A stretch of 64,000 nucleotides of DNA from contig CAVSJI010000002.1 of assembly GCA_963728365.1 (NCBI GenBank), positions 62,001 through 126,000 of the forward strand, given 5' to 3'. Numbering within the stretch: the first letter of the stretch is position 1; every line of letters begins with the position of its first letter. This document shows, one piece after another, positions 41,673-50,866 of this stretch. The notes below the pieces were generated by a model that was not told the origin of the DNA, did not search any database, and saw only the letters and a program-made list of their open reading frames with translations. Made by a program: the position numbers and the translations under genes. This stretch comes from VRUE01 sp963728365 (GTDB taxonomy: Bacteria; Actinomycetota; Thermoleophilia; Solirubrobacterales; 70-9).

Positions 41673-42667
41673 AGGCGAACGCGTTCAGCATCCGCTACGA
41701 GCAGGTCAAAGCCACGCAGGACGGCGTGCTCAGCGCGCCGGTGACCGAGCTGGCGACGAGCGAGGAGAGCTCGCGCGGCGACCGGGTCGTCCCCGGAGCG
41801 CTGCGCTCCTGGCTCGCCCAGCTGCGCCTGCTGCAGAACCTGCCGTTCGCCTACCTGGCCCCCGACAGCGACCTGCTGCCGCCGGAGTCGATCCGCTTCT
41901 TCCACCTCGACCGCGCCTGGACCGATGCCCTGGTGCAGGGGGCGCTCAGCGTCGGCACGGTGTCGAGCGCGGACCGGGCCGAGCTCGAGGGCCTCTACAG
42001 GTGGATCCGCGACGAGATCGACGAGGAGGAGCGCGCCCTGCGCTCTCGACCCGAGGAGCCGCCCGGCCCCGGACCGGCCGGACCGATCACCGGCTTCCTG
42101 CTGCGCAGCCGCGCCGTTTCCGCCTACCCCGGCCTGCACGTCCGCGCCTACCGCGCGGACACGGTCGACGACAAGGAGATCGTCCCCGAATCCGACCCGG
42201 ACAGGCTGCGACTGCTGCGCCTCGAGCGGCTCGCCCCGGCGGTCCTGCTGGCGCTCTTCGACGGGGTGCCGAAGCTGGTCCACCTGGAGGAGCCCCGGGT
42301 CGGAGTCCAGTTCGGGGTGAGGCTGGAGAAGCCGAAGGACGGCGGCGAGACCCGCTCGGCCTGGGTGCCGGCGCGCGACGCGAAGACGGCCGAGGCGCTG
42401 ACGCCGGAGGTGAAGGTTCCGGTGACCTTCCGCAAGGACTCCCCCGGCGTGCTCGACCTGCAACGGACCGGGGCGGAATTCGCCAACAAGGGCGCCAACC
42501 TCAGCGCAGACCTGGATGGCGCCGAGCTCGCCCTGGAGATGATCCGCTACCCCTTTCGCCAGATCTTCGGCGAGGAGAAGCAGCCCCGGCCGGAGCTCGT
42601 CTTCAGGCCGACCATCGGGGCGCGGCTCACCGACCTGATCGTCGCCTTCGGAGGAAAAGATGGCTGA
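41669..42667 (+). CDS. Unknown 332-residue protein, third gene of the DUF6603 operon
   Basis: Starts at ATG 41669 with GGAGG close upstream, overlapping the preceding stop (ATGA). Notable segments are LRLLQNLPFAYLAPDSDLL followed by PPESIRFFHLDRAWTDALVQG, and ITGFLLRSRAVSAYPGLHVRAY. These have the look of a conserved family, since LPPESIRFF-type strings recur in my memory of uncharacterised multi-gene loci, but I cannot name it. No signal peptide or membrane helix. Coupled at both ends to its neighbours. Confidence 0.75.
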   Translation: MKANAFSIRYEQVKATQDGVLSAPVTELATSEESSRGDRVVPGALRSWLAQLRLLQNLPFAYLAPDSDLLPPESIRFFHLDRAWTDALVQGALSVGTVSSADRAELEGLYRWIRDEIDEEERALRSRPEEPPGPGPAGPITGFLLRSRAVSAYPGLHVRAYRADTVDDKEIVPESDPDRLRLLRLERLAPAVLLALFDGVPKLVHLEEPRVGVQFGVRLEKPKDGGETRSAWVPARDAKTAEALTPEVKVPVTFRKDSPGVLDLQRTGAEFANKGANLSADLDGAELALEMIRYPFRQIFGEEKQPRPELVFRPTIGARLTDLIVAFGGKDG

Positions 42668-45600
42668 TCCCAAGGCCCGGCTCAGCGGCGTGAAGATCGA
42701 CCCAGCCTGGCTGGAGACGGTCAAGCGCCGCGCCCTCGAGGAGGGACTCGCCCGCGCACCGCAGATATCGCCCCCGCCGCGCCTGCTGGTGCCGATCGAC
42801 GTGCAGGCTCTCTACGTGCCGGAAGGCAGCGAGGAGTCCTTCGCTCGGCTTCCCTTCGCGCTCGCCGGAAGGGACGGCGAGCCGCCGCCGGCGATGCCGA
42901 AGCCATTCGCCGAGGGCGAACGGCGCGAGCCGGGCGTCCACCTGCGCTGGGCGCTGCCCGATGCCCTGCTGCGGGGCCGGCTCGAGAACCCCGACGGCGG
43001 CAACCGGCTGGCGCTGCCGGCCCTGCCCGACCGCTGGGCCGTGCTGCGCATCCTCGCCCCCAAGGGCGCCGCCCGGCCGGCGATCGACGGCTGGGTGCTC
43101 GACGCCGCCGGCGCTCGGGCGGTGCCGCTCGAGGCCTGGCCCGCCGGCGCCGAAGGGGCGCCGCAGGAGGGTCGCACGGTGCCGCCGGGGGAGCTGAACG
43201 GCAGCGCCGGCGGCTCGCCTGCCTGGACGGCCGTCTACGACGCGACCCGCAATCGCTTCGCCTTCCACGACCCGCTCGATGGCCTGCAGGAGCTGGAGCA
43301 GAAGAGCGGCGCCGTGGCGAATGCGGCGCTCTACGTGGTCGCCGGCTGGCACTCGGACGAGGCCGCCGACCCGCTCGCCGCCGGCGATCCGCCGGCGCCG
43401 CTCGCCGAGCGGCTCGGCGAGCTCGGCTGGCGCCTGGCGGGCCACGGCAAGGGCGCCCGCTCGCTCGGCGGACCGCATCTGACGCTGCTGCAGGGAGAGA
43501 TCCACGGCGTCCCGGTCCGCGGCGAGGCGGCCACCGACCAGCGCCCCGACCCGACCGCGATCGAGCTCGCGCTTGGCAGCCACGAGAACGACCTGATCGC
43601 CACCCTCGCCGGGCTGAAGACGGCCGAGGACCCCGCCGCTCGCCGCAAGCTCGAGCGGCTGCTCTCGGCCTTCACCGGCCAGCTTCTCTCGCGACTCGAC
43701 AGCCCCGACGGCCTGGTCGAGATCGAAGAGCAGGAGCACGGCATGGCGTTCGCCTCGCGACCCGGGGGACAGGGCCCGCTCGAGCGCCTGCGCGCCGCCG
43801 GGGAAGCGGCGCCGCTGCCGGCGGGGCAGACCGCCCGCTCGCTCGCGGCGAAGCCGTCCGACGCCGACGGCGCGCCCAAGCCGCGCTCGCGGGCACGCCG
43901 CGAGGAGCGCGTCGCCGGGCAGCAATCGCTTACCGGCGACGTCGCCTTCAGCCCGCTGGTGCATTCGCGCGCCGAGCTCTTCCCGCTCCTCGCCGAGCCC
44001 CCCGCCGTCGCGACCGAGATGCTCGCCGCCGCGGAGGGGCGCAACCCGCGCCCCGAGTATTCCGACGAGCCGCGCGAGCAGCGGCGGCCGGCGCCCCGCT
44101 TCCACCACCCGATCGAGCCGCAGGTGGCGGTGCGCGGCCCGAAGCGCAGCCTGATCGCCCACGGCGACGGTCGCTTCTGGGAGGACGGCAAGCTGGTCTG
44201 CCGCTGGCCCTCCCAGACCGCCGAGAGGGTCGGCGACGCGGTCGACGGGAGCGAGCTGATCCCCGAGCTCGCGGGCGAGGGCCTGCCCGAGGAGGTCCTC
44301 GCGGTGGCCCGCGACGCGCTGGTCAAGGACAGCTTCCTGATCGAGTGGCTCGCCGCCGCCGCCGCGAGCCGGGTCGAGAAGGCAAAGTCGAGCGCGGTGC
44401 AGGGAGCGGTGCGCAAGCTGCTGCTGGCCGAGACGGCGATGCGGGTGAGCGCTGCGGGCGTCTTCGACGGCGGCATCGGCCGAGGCGCGCTCGGGGCGGC
44501 GGGCGAAGAGCGGCTCGCGGCGCTCGTCGCCCATGAGCAGGTGCAACCCTTCTCGCGCGTCGACGGCGCCGAGGTCGACCCGGTCGGGTTGACCATCTGG
44601 TCGCAGCCGTGGATCCCGCTCTTCCTCGAGTGGGAGGTCGAGGCGGCCGTCGAGGACCGCTTCGAGGACTGGCCGCTGGGCCCGATCGACCTCGAACCGG
44701 TCGAGCGCCGGGGAGCCGGCAAACGCCGCAAGATCGCCGGGCGCAGCCTGCTCGGCAGCGGCCCGGCCAAGACCCTGAAGGCGAGCCTCGACGCCTGGGC
44801 GGAAGCGGAGCAGGAGCGCGACAGGGCGGGCGACGGCGAAGCCGACGAAGAGACCGAACGCCTGCTGGCGAGCCTCGGCGAAACCAGCAGAGACCTCGAC
44901 GTGGTCGCCGCCGGCCTCGACACGCTGCACGACGAGCTGCTCGGGCTGCCGGTCGAGGACTACGGCGTGCTCAAGCCGCGCGCCGGAGCGAAGCTGGGCA
45001 AGCCGGCACCGGTCGCCGCGCCGCAGCTGACGATCGCCGGCGAGCTGAAGCTGACCAGGGCGCGGCTGGTCGACGCCTTCGGCCGCACCCTCGAGCTGCC
45101 GGTGGACGAAACCCGGACGCCGGCCCGCTCGGCGATCGAGGGGCGACCGGGCGCCCTGCGGGTGCGCCCGCGCCTGCTGCGCCCGGCGCGCTGGATGCTG
45201 CGCTTCGCCGACCCCGCCGATCCGAGCGCCGCAAGCCGCGAGGCGACCCTCGACCAGGTCGAGCCGGCGCGGACCGTCAACCCGGTGGCCGGCTTCCTGC
45301 TCCCCGACCACATCGATGAGGCGCTGGAGGCCTTCGACACGGCCGGACGGCCTCTGGGCCAGCTGATGCACGAGCCCTTCGGCGGCGGCGTGATGTGGGA
45401 GATCGCCCCGGGGCGCGCCGGGCCGCCGGACGCGCCCCCCGGGCACGACCTGGCCGAGGCCACCCGGATCGTCGGCGAGGTCGCCGCCGGGCTGCTGGCG
45501 GCCGACGCCCGCGCCCGCGACGGCAAGCCGGCGGGCGAGGAGGAGGACTCGGCCCTGACCGCGCTGCTGCGGGCGATCGACACGACGCTCTGGTCGATCG

Positions 45601-46364
45601 ACAGCTTCGCCTCGTTCGGCAACGAGCACATCGCCGGCCTGGTCGGCCGGCCCGTGGCGGTGACCCGCGCCCTGCTGCGGCTCGAGCTCGACGACGACCT
45701 CGACGAGCTCGACCTGAGCGGCGCCAAACGGCGGGCGCTTCGCGAGCGGGCGTACGCCGAGCTGGCCGAGAAGAGCTTCCCCGTGCGGCTCGGCGAGCTG
45801 ACCCGCGCCGACGACGGGCTGCTCGGCTTCTTCGTCGACGACGACTACGGCCGCATGCGGGTGGTCGACAAGGCGGTCCGCGACGGCGCCCTGGAGAGCG
45901 GCCGCTTCCGCGGCCACTTCGGCGCCTACGGCGAGACGCCGCGAGTGCCGCCGACGCGCCCGATCGATCATCCGTACCTCGAGGCCGAGGACGAGCTGCG
46001 CCTCAAGCCCGGGGAGACGCTGCGGCTGACCCTGCTGATGCACCCGATGGGCAAGTGCCACCTGACCTCCGGGGTGCTGCCGCGCAAGTCGGTGCAGCTG
46101 GCCCGAGACTGGGTCAATCCGGGCCTGGCGGCGATCTCGCCCTCGGTGCGGGTCGGGCCGGTGCTGATCGAACCCGGCGAGGTGCGGCTGCCGAAGGTCT
46201 CCTCGCTGCCCGAGGATCAGCTCTGGACCAGGCGCGACAGCCCCGCCACCTGGAAAGACGACCCGATCGTCGCTGCCACCCAGGCGGCGCTGCTGCCCAA
46301 GCAGCCGGCCGCGATCGAGGAAGGCTACATCCGGGTCGCCCCGCAGAACGGCGCCCAGCCCTGA
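42660..46364 (+). CDS. Unknown 1234-residue protein, fourth gene of the DUF6603 operon
   Basis: Starts at ATG 42660 with GGAGG upstream, inside the end of the previous gene. It is soluble, with a segment GVHLRWALPDALLRG near residue 95, a Glu/Arg-rich middle, and C-terminal LRLTLLMHPMGKCHLTSGVLP. The last 100 residues include repeated beta-like segments. No enzymatic motif was found. Length and coupling suggest it is a structural partner of the 2787-residue protein. It converges on the GH25/OmpA-like gene with only 16 bases between stops. Confidence 0.75.
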   Translation: MADPKARLSGVKIDPAWLETVKRRALEEGLARAPQISPPPRLLVPIDVQALYVPEGSEESFARLPFALAGRDGEPPPAMPKPFAEGERREPGVHLRWALPDALLRGRLENPDGGNRLALPALPDRWAVLRILAPKGAARPAIDGWVLDAAGARAVPLEAWPAGAEGAPQEGRTVPPGELNGSAGGSPAWTAVYDATRNRFAFHDPLDGLQELEQKSGAVANAALYVVAGWHSDEAADPLAAGDPPAPLAERLGELGWRLAGHGKGARSLGGPHLTLLQGEIHGVPVRGEAATDQRPDPTAIELALGSHENDLIATLAGLKTAEDPAARRKLERLLSAFTGQLLSRLDSPDGLVEIEEQEHGMAFASRPGGQGPLERLRAAGEAAPLPAGQTARSLAAKPSDADGAPKPRSRARREERVAGQQSLTGDVAFSPLVHSRAELFPLLAEPPAVATEMLAAAEGRNPRPEYSDEPREQRRPAPRFHHPIEPQVAVRGPKRSLIAHGDGRFWEDGKLVCRWPSQTAERVGDAVDGSELIPELAGEGLPEEVLAVARDALVKDSFLIEWLAAAAASRVEKAKSSAVQGAVRKLLLAETAMRVSAAGVFDGGIGRGALGAAGEERLAALVAHEQVQPFSRVDGAEVDPVGLTIWSQPWIPLFLEWEVEAAVEDRFEDWPLGPIDLEPVERRGAGKRRKIAGRSLLGSGPAKTLKASLDAWAEAEQERDRAGDGEADEETERLLASLGETSRDLDVVAAGLDTLHDELLGLPVEDYGVLKPRAGAKLGKPAPVAAPQLTIAGELKLTRARLVDAFGRTLELPVDETRTPARSAIEGRPGALRVRPRLLRPARWMLRFADPADPSAASREATLDQVEPARTVNPVAGFLLPDHIDEALEAFDTAGRPLGQLMHEPFGGGVMWEIAPGRAGPPDAPPGHDLAEATRIVGEVAAGLLAADARARDGKPAGEEEDSALTALLRAIDTTLWSIDSFASFGNEHIAGLVGRPVAVTRALLRLELDDDLDELDLSGAKRRALRERAYAELAEKSFPVRLGELTRADDGLLGFFVDDDYGRMRVVDKAVRDGALESGRFRGHFGAYGETPRVPPTRPIDHPYLEAEDELRLKPGETLRLTLLMHPMGKCHLTSGVLPRKSVQLARDWVNPGLAAISPSVRVGPVLIEPGEVRLPKVSSLPEDQLWTRRDSPATWKDDPIVAATQAALLPKQPAAIEEGYIRVAPQNGAQP

Positions 46365-46380
46365 TTCGGGATCGGCGCGC

Positions 46381-48183
46381 TCAGCGGTCGAGCACGTTGC
46401 AGACGCCGACCGACGTGCCACCCGAGGCGCCGATGTCGACCGAGCTGCCCCCCACCCAGATCGAGTTGGCGTCGAGCATCGGGAAGGAGATGAAGGCGGC
46501 GGCGGCCCCCTCGGTGACGCCGGCGGTGCCGTAGCTGAGCACGGTCAGCCGGCAGAGGGCGCCGTCGAAGTCGTCGATCGTCGCCGCGTAGGGAACCTTG
46601 AACGCGGTCCACGCCGCCTGCGGGTCGGCGCCGGGCAGCGTGAGGCCGATGACCAGGCCGTAGCCGACGTACTTGAAGCGCCAGCGGGTGTCGGGGTCGT
46701 CAGGACGGCGGATCTCACCGTCGGCGGTCATCACCCCGACCTCCTCCCCGGCGCTGGCGCTGGCGACCAGCCTGATTTCCCAATCGTTCGGGTGCGCGGC
46801 CGGCGCCGGCGGGGTCTGCTCGGGCAGCAGGTTCGCGGCGACCCGCATATAGCACTCCAGCTCGACGCTGCGGTTGAGCGGCTCCTCGCGGCCGATCCGG
46901 TCCTCGATCGGATCGCTCGAGCCAAGGCCGCGGGGCGGTTCGCCGATGCGGTCGGCGATCGGCGCGAGATGGTTGGCGGCCGCTTCGGCGCGGAGCAGCG
47001 AGAGCTCCTGGTTGACCGGCTCACCCCCGGTCTGGCTGGCGCGGCCGAGAATCCGCTCGATGCGCAGGTCTTCGACGTTGGAGCCGTTCGCTTCGGCGAC
47101 GATCCGGTCGAGGATTTCGACGTGCTTCGGCTTGAGATCGGTTCCGTAGACGTCGAAGTTGGCGAGCAGCACCCGCCCTCCCGCCCAGCTGGCGCCCGCG
47201 CCCTGCGGCACGTCGATCTCGCGGTAGTAGGCCGTCCCCGGGCCGGTCGACACCGGCGTCCGTTTTCCGGGGGGAGCGTCCGGCACGCCGTCGCCGCCAT
47301 CGTCGTCACCGCCCTCCACCAGGCCCAGCTCCCGCCGGGTTTCGGGGCCGACCCTGCCGTCCACGTTCAGGCCCCGAGCTTCCTGGAAGGCGCGCACCGC
47401 TTCCTCGGTGCGTTTGCCGAACTTGCCGTCGACTTTGCCCGGGTCGAAGCCGGCTTCCTCGAGCGCCCGCTGCGCGTCTTCGACCGCTTTCCCCTCGGAG
47501 CCGCGGCTCAGGACCGAGCCGCTCGCCGCGCCGTGACCCGGGCGGCGGGCGCCCTGGCCGAGCCAGCGCCCGAAGTGCTCCTCACCGAGGCGGCAGCGGT
47601 TGCGGTCGACCCCGCCGCCGATCCCCTGCAGCGACCCTTTCGAGCTGTACTGCCAGATCAGGGCTTCCGGCCAGGCCTCGGGGACGTAGCGGTCCGGGAC
47701 CCAGCCGTCGTCGTTGGCCTGCACGTAGGCGGGCAGCCAGAGGGGGCAGCCGAGGTCGTCCCGCGAGGCGATCACGTCGCGCCAGAAGTGGCCGCTGTAG
47801 ATCAGCAGCCGCTGGTCGGGAAAGCGAGTCCGGACCGCCTCCACCCAGGCGGCGGCAGCGGCGTGGATCTCGGCGCCGCTGCGCTCGTCCTGCTTCTCGA
47901 TGTCCAGCGCGAAGAAGTCCCCCGCCTGGACGCCGCCTTCGTCGATCCGGTCGCCGAAGTTGGTGGCCTGCGCCTCCGGCGTGGAGGTCATGCGCAGGAA
48001 GTGGTAGGCGCCCCGAAAGGGGATCTCGGATTCGCCGATTCCCGCCCAGTTCGCCGCGAAGCGCGAATCGGTGAAATCAGACCCCTCGGTCGCCTTGGCA
48101 ATCGCAAATGAGATGCCCTGCCCGCGCAGGGACTCCCAGGCGACCTCGCCCTGGTGGTGCGAGACGTCGAGGCCCTCGATCAT
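46381..48183 (-). CDS. GH25 lysozyme fused to peptidoglycan-binding and OmpA-like domains
   Basis: A 600-residue protein. Residues 1-190 are a GH25 muramidase (GLDVSHHQG, the catalytic acids in FFALDIEKQD, LIYSGHFWRDV, ALIWQYSSKG). Residues 225-290 are a PG_binding_1 domain (AFQEARGLNVDGRVGPETR). An OmpA-like segment follows near 330-440 (ANFDVYGTDLKPKHVEILDRI, RAEAAANHL), then a C-terminal domain without a name. There is no signal peptide, so it needs another export route. Start ATG 48183 has AGGAGGAGATCG upstream. Encoded head-to-head in stops with the DUF6603 operon, it may act with it on the cell wall. Confidence 0.85.
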   Translation of the reverse strand: MIEGLDVSHHQGEVAWESLRGQGISFAIAKATEGSDFTDSRFAANWAGIGESEIPFRGAYHFLRMTSTPEAQATNFGDRIDEGGVQAGDFFALDIEKQDERSGAEIHAAAAAWVEAVRTRFPDQRLLIYSGHFWRDVIASRDDLGCPLWLPAYVQANDDGWVPDRYVPEAWPEALIWQYSSKGSLQGIGGGVDRNRCRLGEEHFGRWLGQGARRPGHGAASGSVLSRGSEGKAVEDAQRALEEAGFDPGKVDGKFGKRTEEAVRAFQEARGLNVDGRVGPETRRELGLVEGGDDDGGDGVPDAPPGKRTPVSTGPGTAYYREIDVPQGAGASWAGGRVLLANFDVYGTDLKPKHVEILDRIVAEANGSNVEDLRIERILGRASQTGGEPVNQELSLLRAEAAANHLAPIADRIGEPPRGLGSSDPIEDRIGREEPLNRSVELECYMRVAANLLPEQTPPAPAAHPNDWEIRLVASASAGEEVGVMTADGEIRRPDDPDTRWRFKYVGYGLVIGLTLPGADPQAAWTAFKVPYAATIDDFDGALCRLTVLSYGTAGVTEGAAAAFISFPMLDANSIWVGGSSVDIGASGGTSVGVCNVLDR

Positions 48184-48300
48184 CGATCTCCTCCTGTCGG
48201 CGTGACCTAGCCGGCGCGATGGCCGACTCCTCAAGATCTATCGAACCAAACCGCCGGGGCGGCGGCCAAGGGCTCTGGACGGTTGTCGGAGAGGCTGGCG

Positions 48301-49206
48301 TCAGGCAGGCGCCAGGATCGAGAAGTGGCCGAAGTCGGCACCGCGCACCGGCTCGCCGAAGAAGCCCAGTGAGGGGGTCGTCGCGACCTCGCCGGCGGCG
48401 AGCGCCTCCGCCGCGTCGGCGAGTTCGGTCAGGAAGGCGGGCGGCACGCTCGGCCGCAGGCAGTGCGCGGTGTAGATCGTGCGCAGGGCGCCGGCGAGCT
48501 CATCGGCGAGGCGGCGGGTGCTGGCGACGAAGTCGGCGAGGTCGGCGCCCGGCTCGTAGACGAGGTGCGGGCCGTAGTAGGCCTGGTCCTGGGCCCAGAG
48601 CACGCCCGCCCTCTCGTCGAGCAGGCAGATGTGGTCGGGAGCGTGGCCGGGGGTGTGGATCACGCGCAGGATGCGGCCGCCGAGGTCGATCTGCTCGCCC
48701 TCGTCAAGCAGGCGCGTCGGCGGCGGCGGCTCGATCCGCCAGCCGTGGGCGGCGATCCCCGCCGCCGGCCAGGGCCGCATCTGCTCGTCGGGCCCGATCA
48801 GGAAGAAGTCGGTGCGGTCGGCGGCCAGCAGCCGCTCATAGGAAGCCTCCATCTCGGGGATCAGGTCGGGATAGGCGGCCAGCTGCCCGGGCTCGCAGCC
48901 CGCCGCGATCCACTCCGGCCCGAGCTCGTGCATCGCCACCTCAGCGAACAGCTCGTTGCCGCCGACGTGGTCGAAGTGAACGTGCGAGTTGACCACCAGC
49001 GGCTCCTCCTCCTGGACCGAGGCGACCGCCGCCGAGATGTCAGCCAGCCCCATCCCGGTGTCAAGCAACACCGCCCGCTCCCCACCCTCGATCAACCAGC
49101 TGTTCACATGCCCCGGCTCCCCGATCAGGCAAACGCCCGGCTCCAGCCGAGAGACCCTGAACCAGGAATCGGCGTCAGCGGGGAAGTGGTGGGATGATCG
49201 CGCCAT
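48301..49206 (-). CDS. Metallo-beta-lactamase-fold hydrolase
   Basis: A 301-residue MBL-fold protein with the metal motif NSHVHFDHVGG and the later metal ligands in HTPGHAPDHICL and IYTAHCLRPS. This fits binuclear zinc or iron hydrolases (glyoxalase II-like or arylsulfatase-like). The start is ATG 49206, overlapping the acylphosphatase-phosphoesterase stop. Its function in that pair is unknown. No signal peptide. Confidence 0.88.
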   Translation of the reverse strand: MARSSHHFPADADSWFRVSRLEPGVCLIGEPGHVNSWLIEGGERAVLLDTGMGLADISAAVASVQEEEPLVVNSHVHFDHVGGNELFAEVAMHELGPEWIAAGCEPGQLAAYPDLIPEMEASYERLLAADRTDFFLIGPDEQMRPWPAAGIAAHGWRIEPPPPTRLLDEGEQIDLGGRILRVIHTPGHAPDHICLLDERAGVLWAQDQAYYGPHLVYEPGADLADFVASTRRLADELAGALRTIYTAHCLRPSVPPAFLTELADAAEALAAGEVATTPSLGFFGEPVRGADFGHFSILAPA

Positions 49207-49973
49207 CAGCCGCCACCATCGATCAGCCCGGCGAGGGTCTCGCCCGAGAGCACCGACTCCGGTCGTTCCCCGACCACATCGGAGCCGGGCAGCGCCTCGT
49301 CGTCGCGGCGCTTGATCAGCAGCCACTGCGGCTTGGCGCCCGGCCGGGTGCGCTGCAGGGCGAAGCCGCCGCGCAGCTTCTCGCCGCGCAGCACGAAGAC
49401 AGCATGGCCGCGCTCCAACGCCTCCGGCCACGGCACCCGGCCGCCCTGCTCGTAGCCGCCGCGGTCCCAGACGATCACGCCGCCGCCCTCGGCGCGTCCC
49501 TCGAACTCGTTGTGGGCGACATCGTGATCCTCGACCTGAACGGCCAGCCGTTTGACCGCCGGGTCCATCGACGGCCCCTTGGGCACCGCCCAGGAGCGCA
49601 TCGCGCCATCGACCTCGAGCCGTAGGTCGTAGTGATGAGCCGTCGCCTGGTGCTCCTGGACGACGAAGGCGCCGGCGACGACGCCGCGGACCGCGAACTG
49701 CTCGTGGCCCTCGTCCTTCGCCTCCTCCACGTCCACCGAGGCGACCTCCGCCGACGGCGGGCCCTCGCGCAGGAAGCTGAGCAGCTCCTCGACGGCCGCC
49801 GCATCGCCCTCGGCATGGACCGCCACCGTGCCGTCCCCGGCGTTGCGCACCCAGCCGCCGACGCCGAGCGCCAGCGCTCGCTCGCGGGTCGAGTCGCGGA
49901 AGAAGACTCCCTGCACCCGACCGCGAACCACGGCCCGCACCGCCCTCCGATCGTCGCCAGGCCGCTTGCCCAT
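49206..49973 (-). CDS. Acylphosphatase fused to LigD-type 3'-phosphoesterase domain
   Basis: Residues 10-90 are an acylphosphatase (RGRVQGVFFRDSTRERA, with the anion-binding Arg and the Asn in GGWVRNAGDG). Residues 100-235 are the 3'-phosphoesterase domain of bacterial ligase D (FVVQEHQATAHHYDLRLE, VEDHDV, with HYDLR intact). In LigD this domain trims 3'-phosphates and ribonucleotides during end-joining. One conserved position in QATAHH is Ala where Arg is usual. The fusion of the two is unusual in my knowledge. The domains could process small phosphorylated molecules or DNA ends. Coupled with the MBL hydrolase downstream. Confidence 0.85.
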   Translation of the reverse strand: MGKRPGDDRRAVRAVVRGRVQGVFFRDSTRERALALGVGGWVRNAGDGTVAVHAEGDAAAVEELLSFLREGPPSAEVASVDVEEAKDEGHEQFAVRGVVAGAFVVQEHQATAHHYDLRLEVDGAMRSWAVPKGPSMDPAVKRLAVQVEDHDVAHNEFEGRAEGGGVIVWDRGGYEQGGRVPWPEALERGHAVFVLRGEKLRGGFALQRTRPGAKPQWLLIKRRDDEALPGSDVVGERPESVLSGETLAGLIDGGG

Positions 49974-50066
49974 TGCCGAAGGCTACGCCGCCCGGTTTCG
50001 AACCGCGCGCGGCCGGGGTACTTTGGTGGGCGAACCGCGACACACCCTCGAGCGAATGGAGGACGG

Positions 50067-50582
50067 ATGGAGGCTTCAACGCACTCGCCGAGCAAGGGAA
50101 TCTTCGACAGCGCCAACCTGGAGCGGCGGGAACAGATCGTCGCGCTGTTGCAGAAGGCGTACTGGATGGAGTTGGAGACGGTGATGAGCTACATCGCCGC
50201 CTCGGTCAATCTCGACGGGGTGCGAGCGCAGGAGATCAAGGAGTCGCTCGCCACCGACGTCGAAGAGGAGCTCGGCCACGCAAAGCGCTTCGCCGACCGG
50301 ATCAAGGAGCTCTACGGGGTGGTGCCCGGCTCGGAAGATTTCGAGGCCGAGCAGAGCTTCCTGCAGCCACCCGCCGAGCAGACCGACACCGTCCACGTGA
50401 TCCGCGGCGTGATCAAGGCCGAGACCGGCGCGATCGAGCACTACACGCGGCTCGTCGAGGAGACCGACAGCATCGACCCGGTCACCCAGGACATGACGAT
50501 CGAGATCCTCCGCGACGAGCAGGGCCACCGCCGCCTCTTCGAGGGCTTCCTGCGCGAGTACGAGTTCGAAGGCGCCGCCTGA
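50067..50582 (+). CDS. Ferritin-like di-iron protein (bacterioferritin-related)
   Basis: A 171-residue four-helix protein with the paired carboxylate/His pattern of di-iron sites: ELETVMSYIAAS, EEELGHAKRFADRI, ETGAIEHYTRLVEE and DEQGHRRLFEGF. It is close in layout to bacterioferritins. I see no methionine at a clear haem position. I chose ATG 50067 (MEASTHSP) because the earlier ATG at 50056 is out of frame and GGAGG precedes 50067. It may store iron or detoxify peroxide. Monocistronic, with a decaying region just downstream. Confidence 0.85.
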   Translation: MEASTHSPSKGIFDSANLERREQIVALLQKAYWMELETVMSYIAASVNLDGVRAQEIKESLATDVEEELGHAKRFADRIKELYGVVPGSEDFEAEQSFLQPPAEQTDTVHVIRGVIKAETGAIEHYTRLVEETDSIDPVTQDMTIEILRDEQGHRRLFEGFLREYEFEGAA

Positions 50583-50591
50583 GGGGCGGCG

Positions 50592-50780
50592 TCAGGCCGA
50601 GGGAAACGAGCCTTGATCCGGTAGGCGCCGCGGCGGCTCCGCTCCCAGCGCGCTCGCCACCACCGGCAGCCACTCGCGCACGGGCGCCGGCACATCGTCG
50701 ACGACGTGGAGCGAGACCTCCCACCGCTTGAAGGTGCCATCGACGAGCTGCTGGATAGCAGCTGACGTCAGGTGCTCGGC
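50592..50780 (-). pseudogene. C-terminal remnant of an NAD-dependent epimerase/dehydratase
   Basis: The minus strand encodes HVVDDVPAPVREWLPVVASALGAEPPRRLP, quoted in part here, which matches the conserved near-C-terminal region of short-chain epimerases (VVDDEPAPVREWLP type). Upstream, the gene is cut at the dispersed repeat beginning at 50781, and only about 60 codons survive. No start is available, so it is a relic. Confidence 0.6.
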
Positions 50781-50832
50781 GAGATACAGGTCGAACCCGG
50801 TGGCGCGGGTCAAGCCTGACCTGAATTCGCTC
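50781..50832. repeat. Dispersed repeat family R, copy 1
   Basis: Begins GAGATACAGGTCGAACCCGG and ends near CTGAATTCGC. It shares the word TCGAACCCGGTNGCGCGGGT with copies at 51547, 52838 and 56567. It abuts the epimerase remnant on one side and the toxin-antitoxin operator on the other. Confidence 0.7.
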
Positions 50833-50835
50833 GGA

Positions 50836-50859
50836 AATATATACTGATATTGATATATT
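50836..50859. promoter_or_regulatory. AT-rich inverted repeat upstream of HTH-MNT gene
   Basis: AATATAT (50836-50842) and ATATATT (50853-50859) form an inverted repeat with a 10-base spacer, just before the GTG start of the antitoxin-like gene. Probable autoregulatory operator/promoter. Confidence 0.5.
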
Positions 50860-50866
50860 CCTTCCA

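Noticed and set aside
42627..46421. Minus-strand 1264-residue frame opposite the fourth DUF6603-operon gene
   Set aside because: It has no ribosome site or known motif, and the plus frame is coupled to its upstream neighbour by overlap with a GGAGG site.
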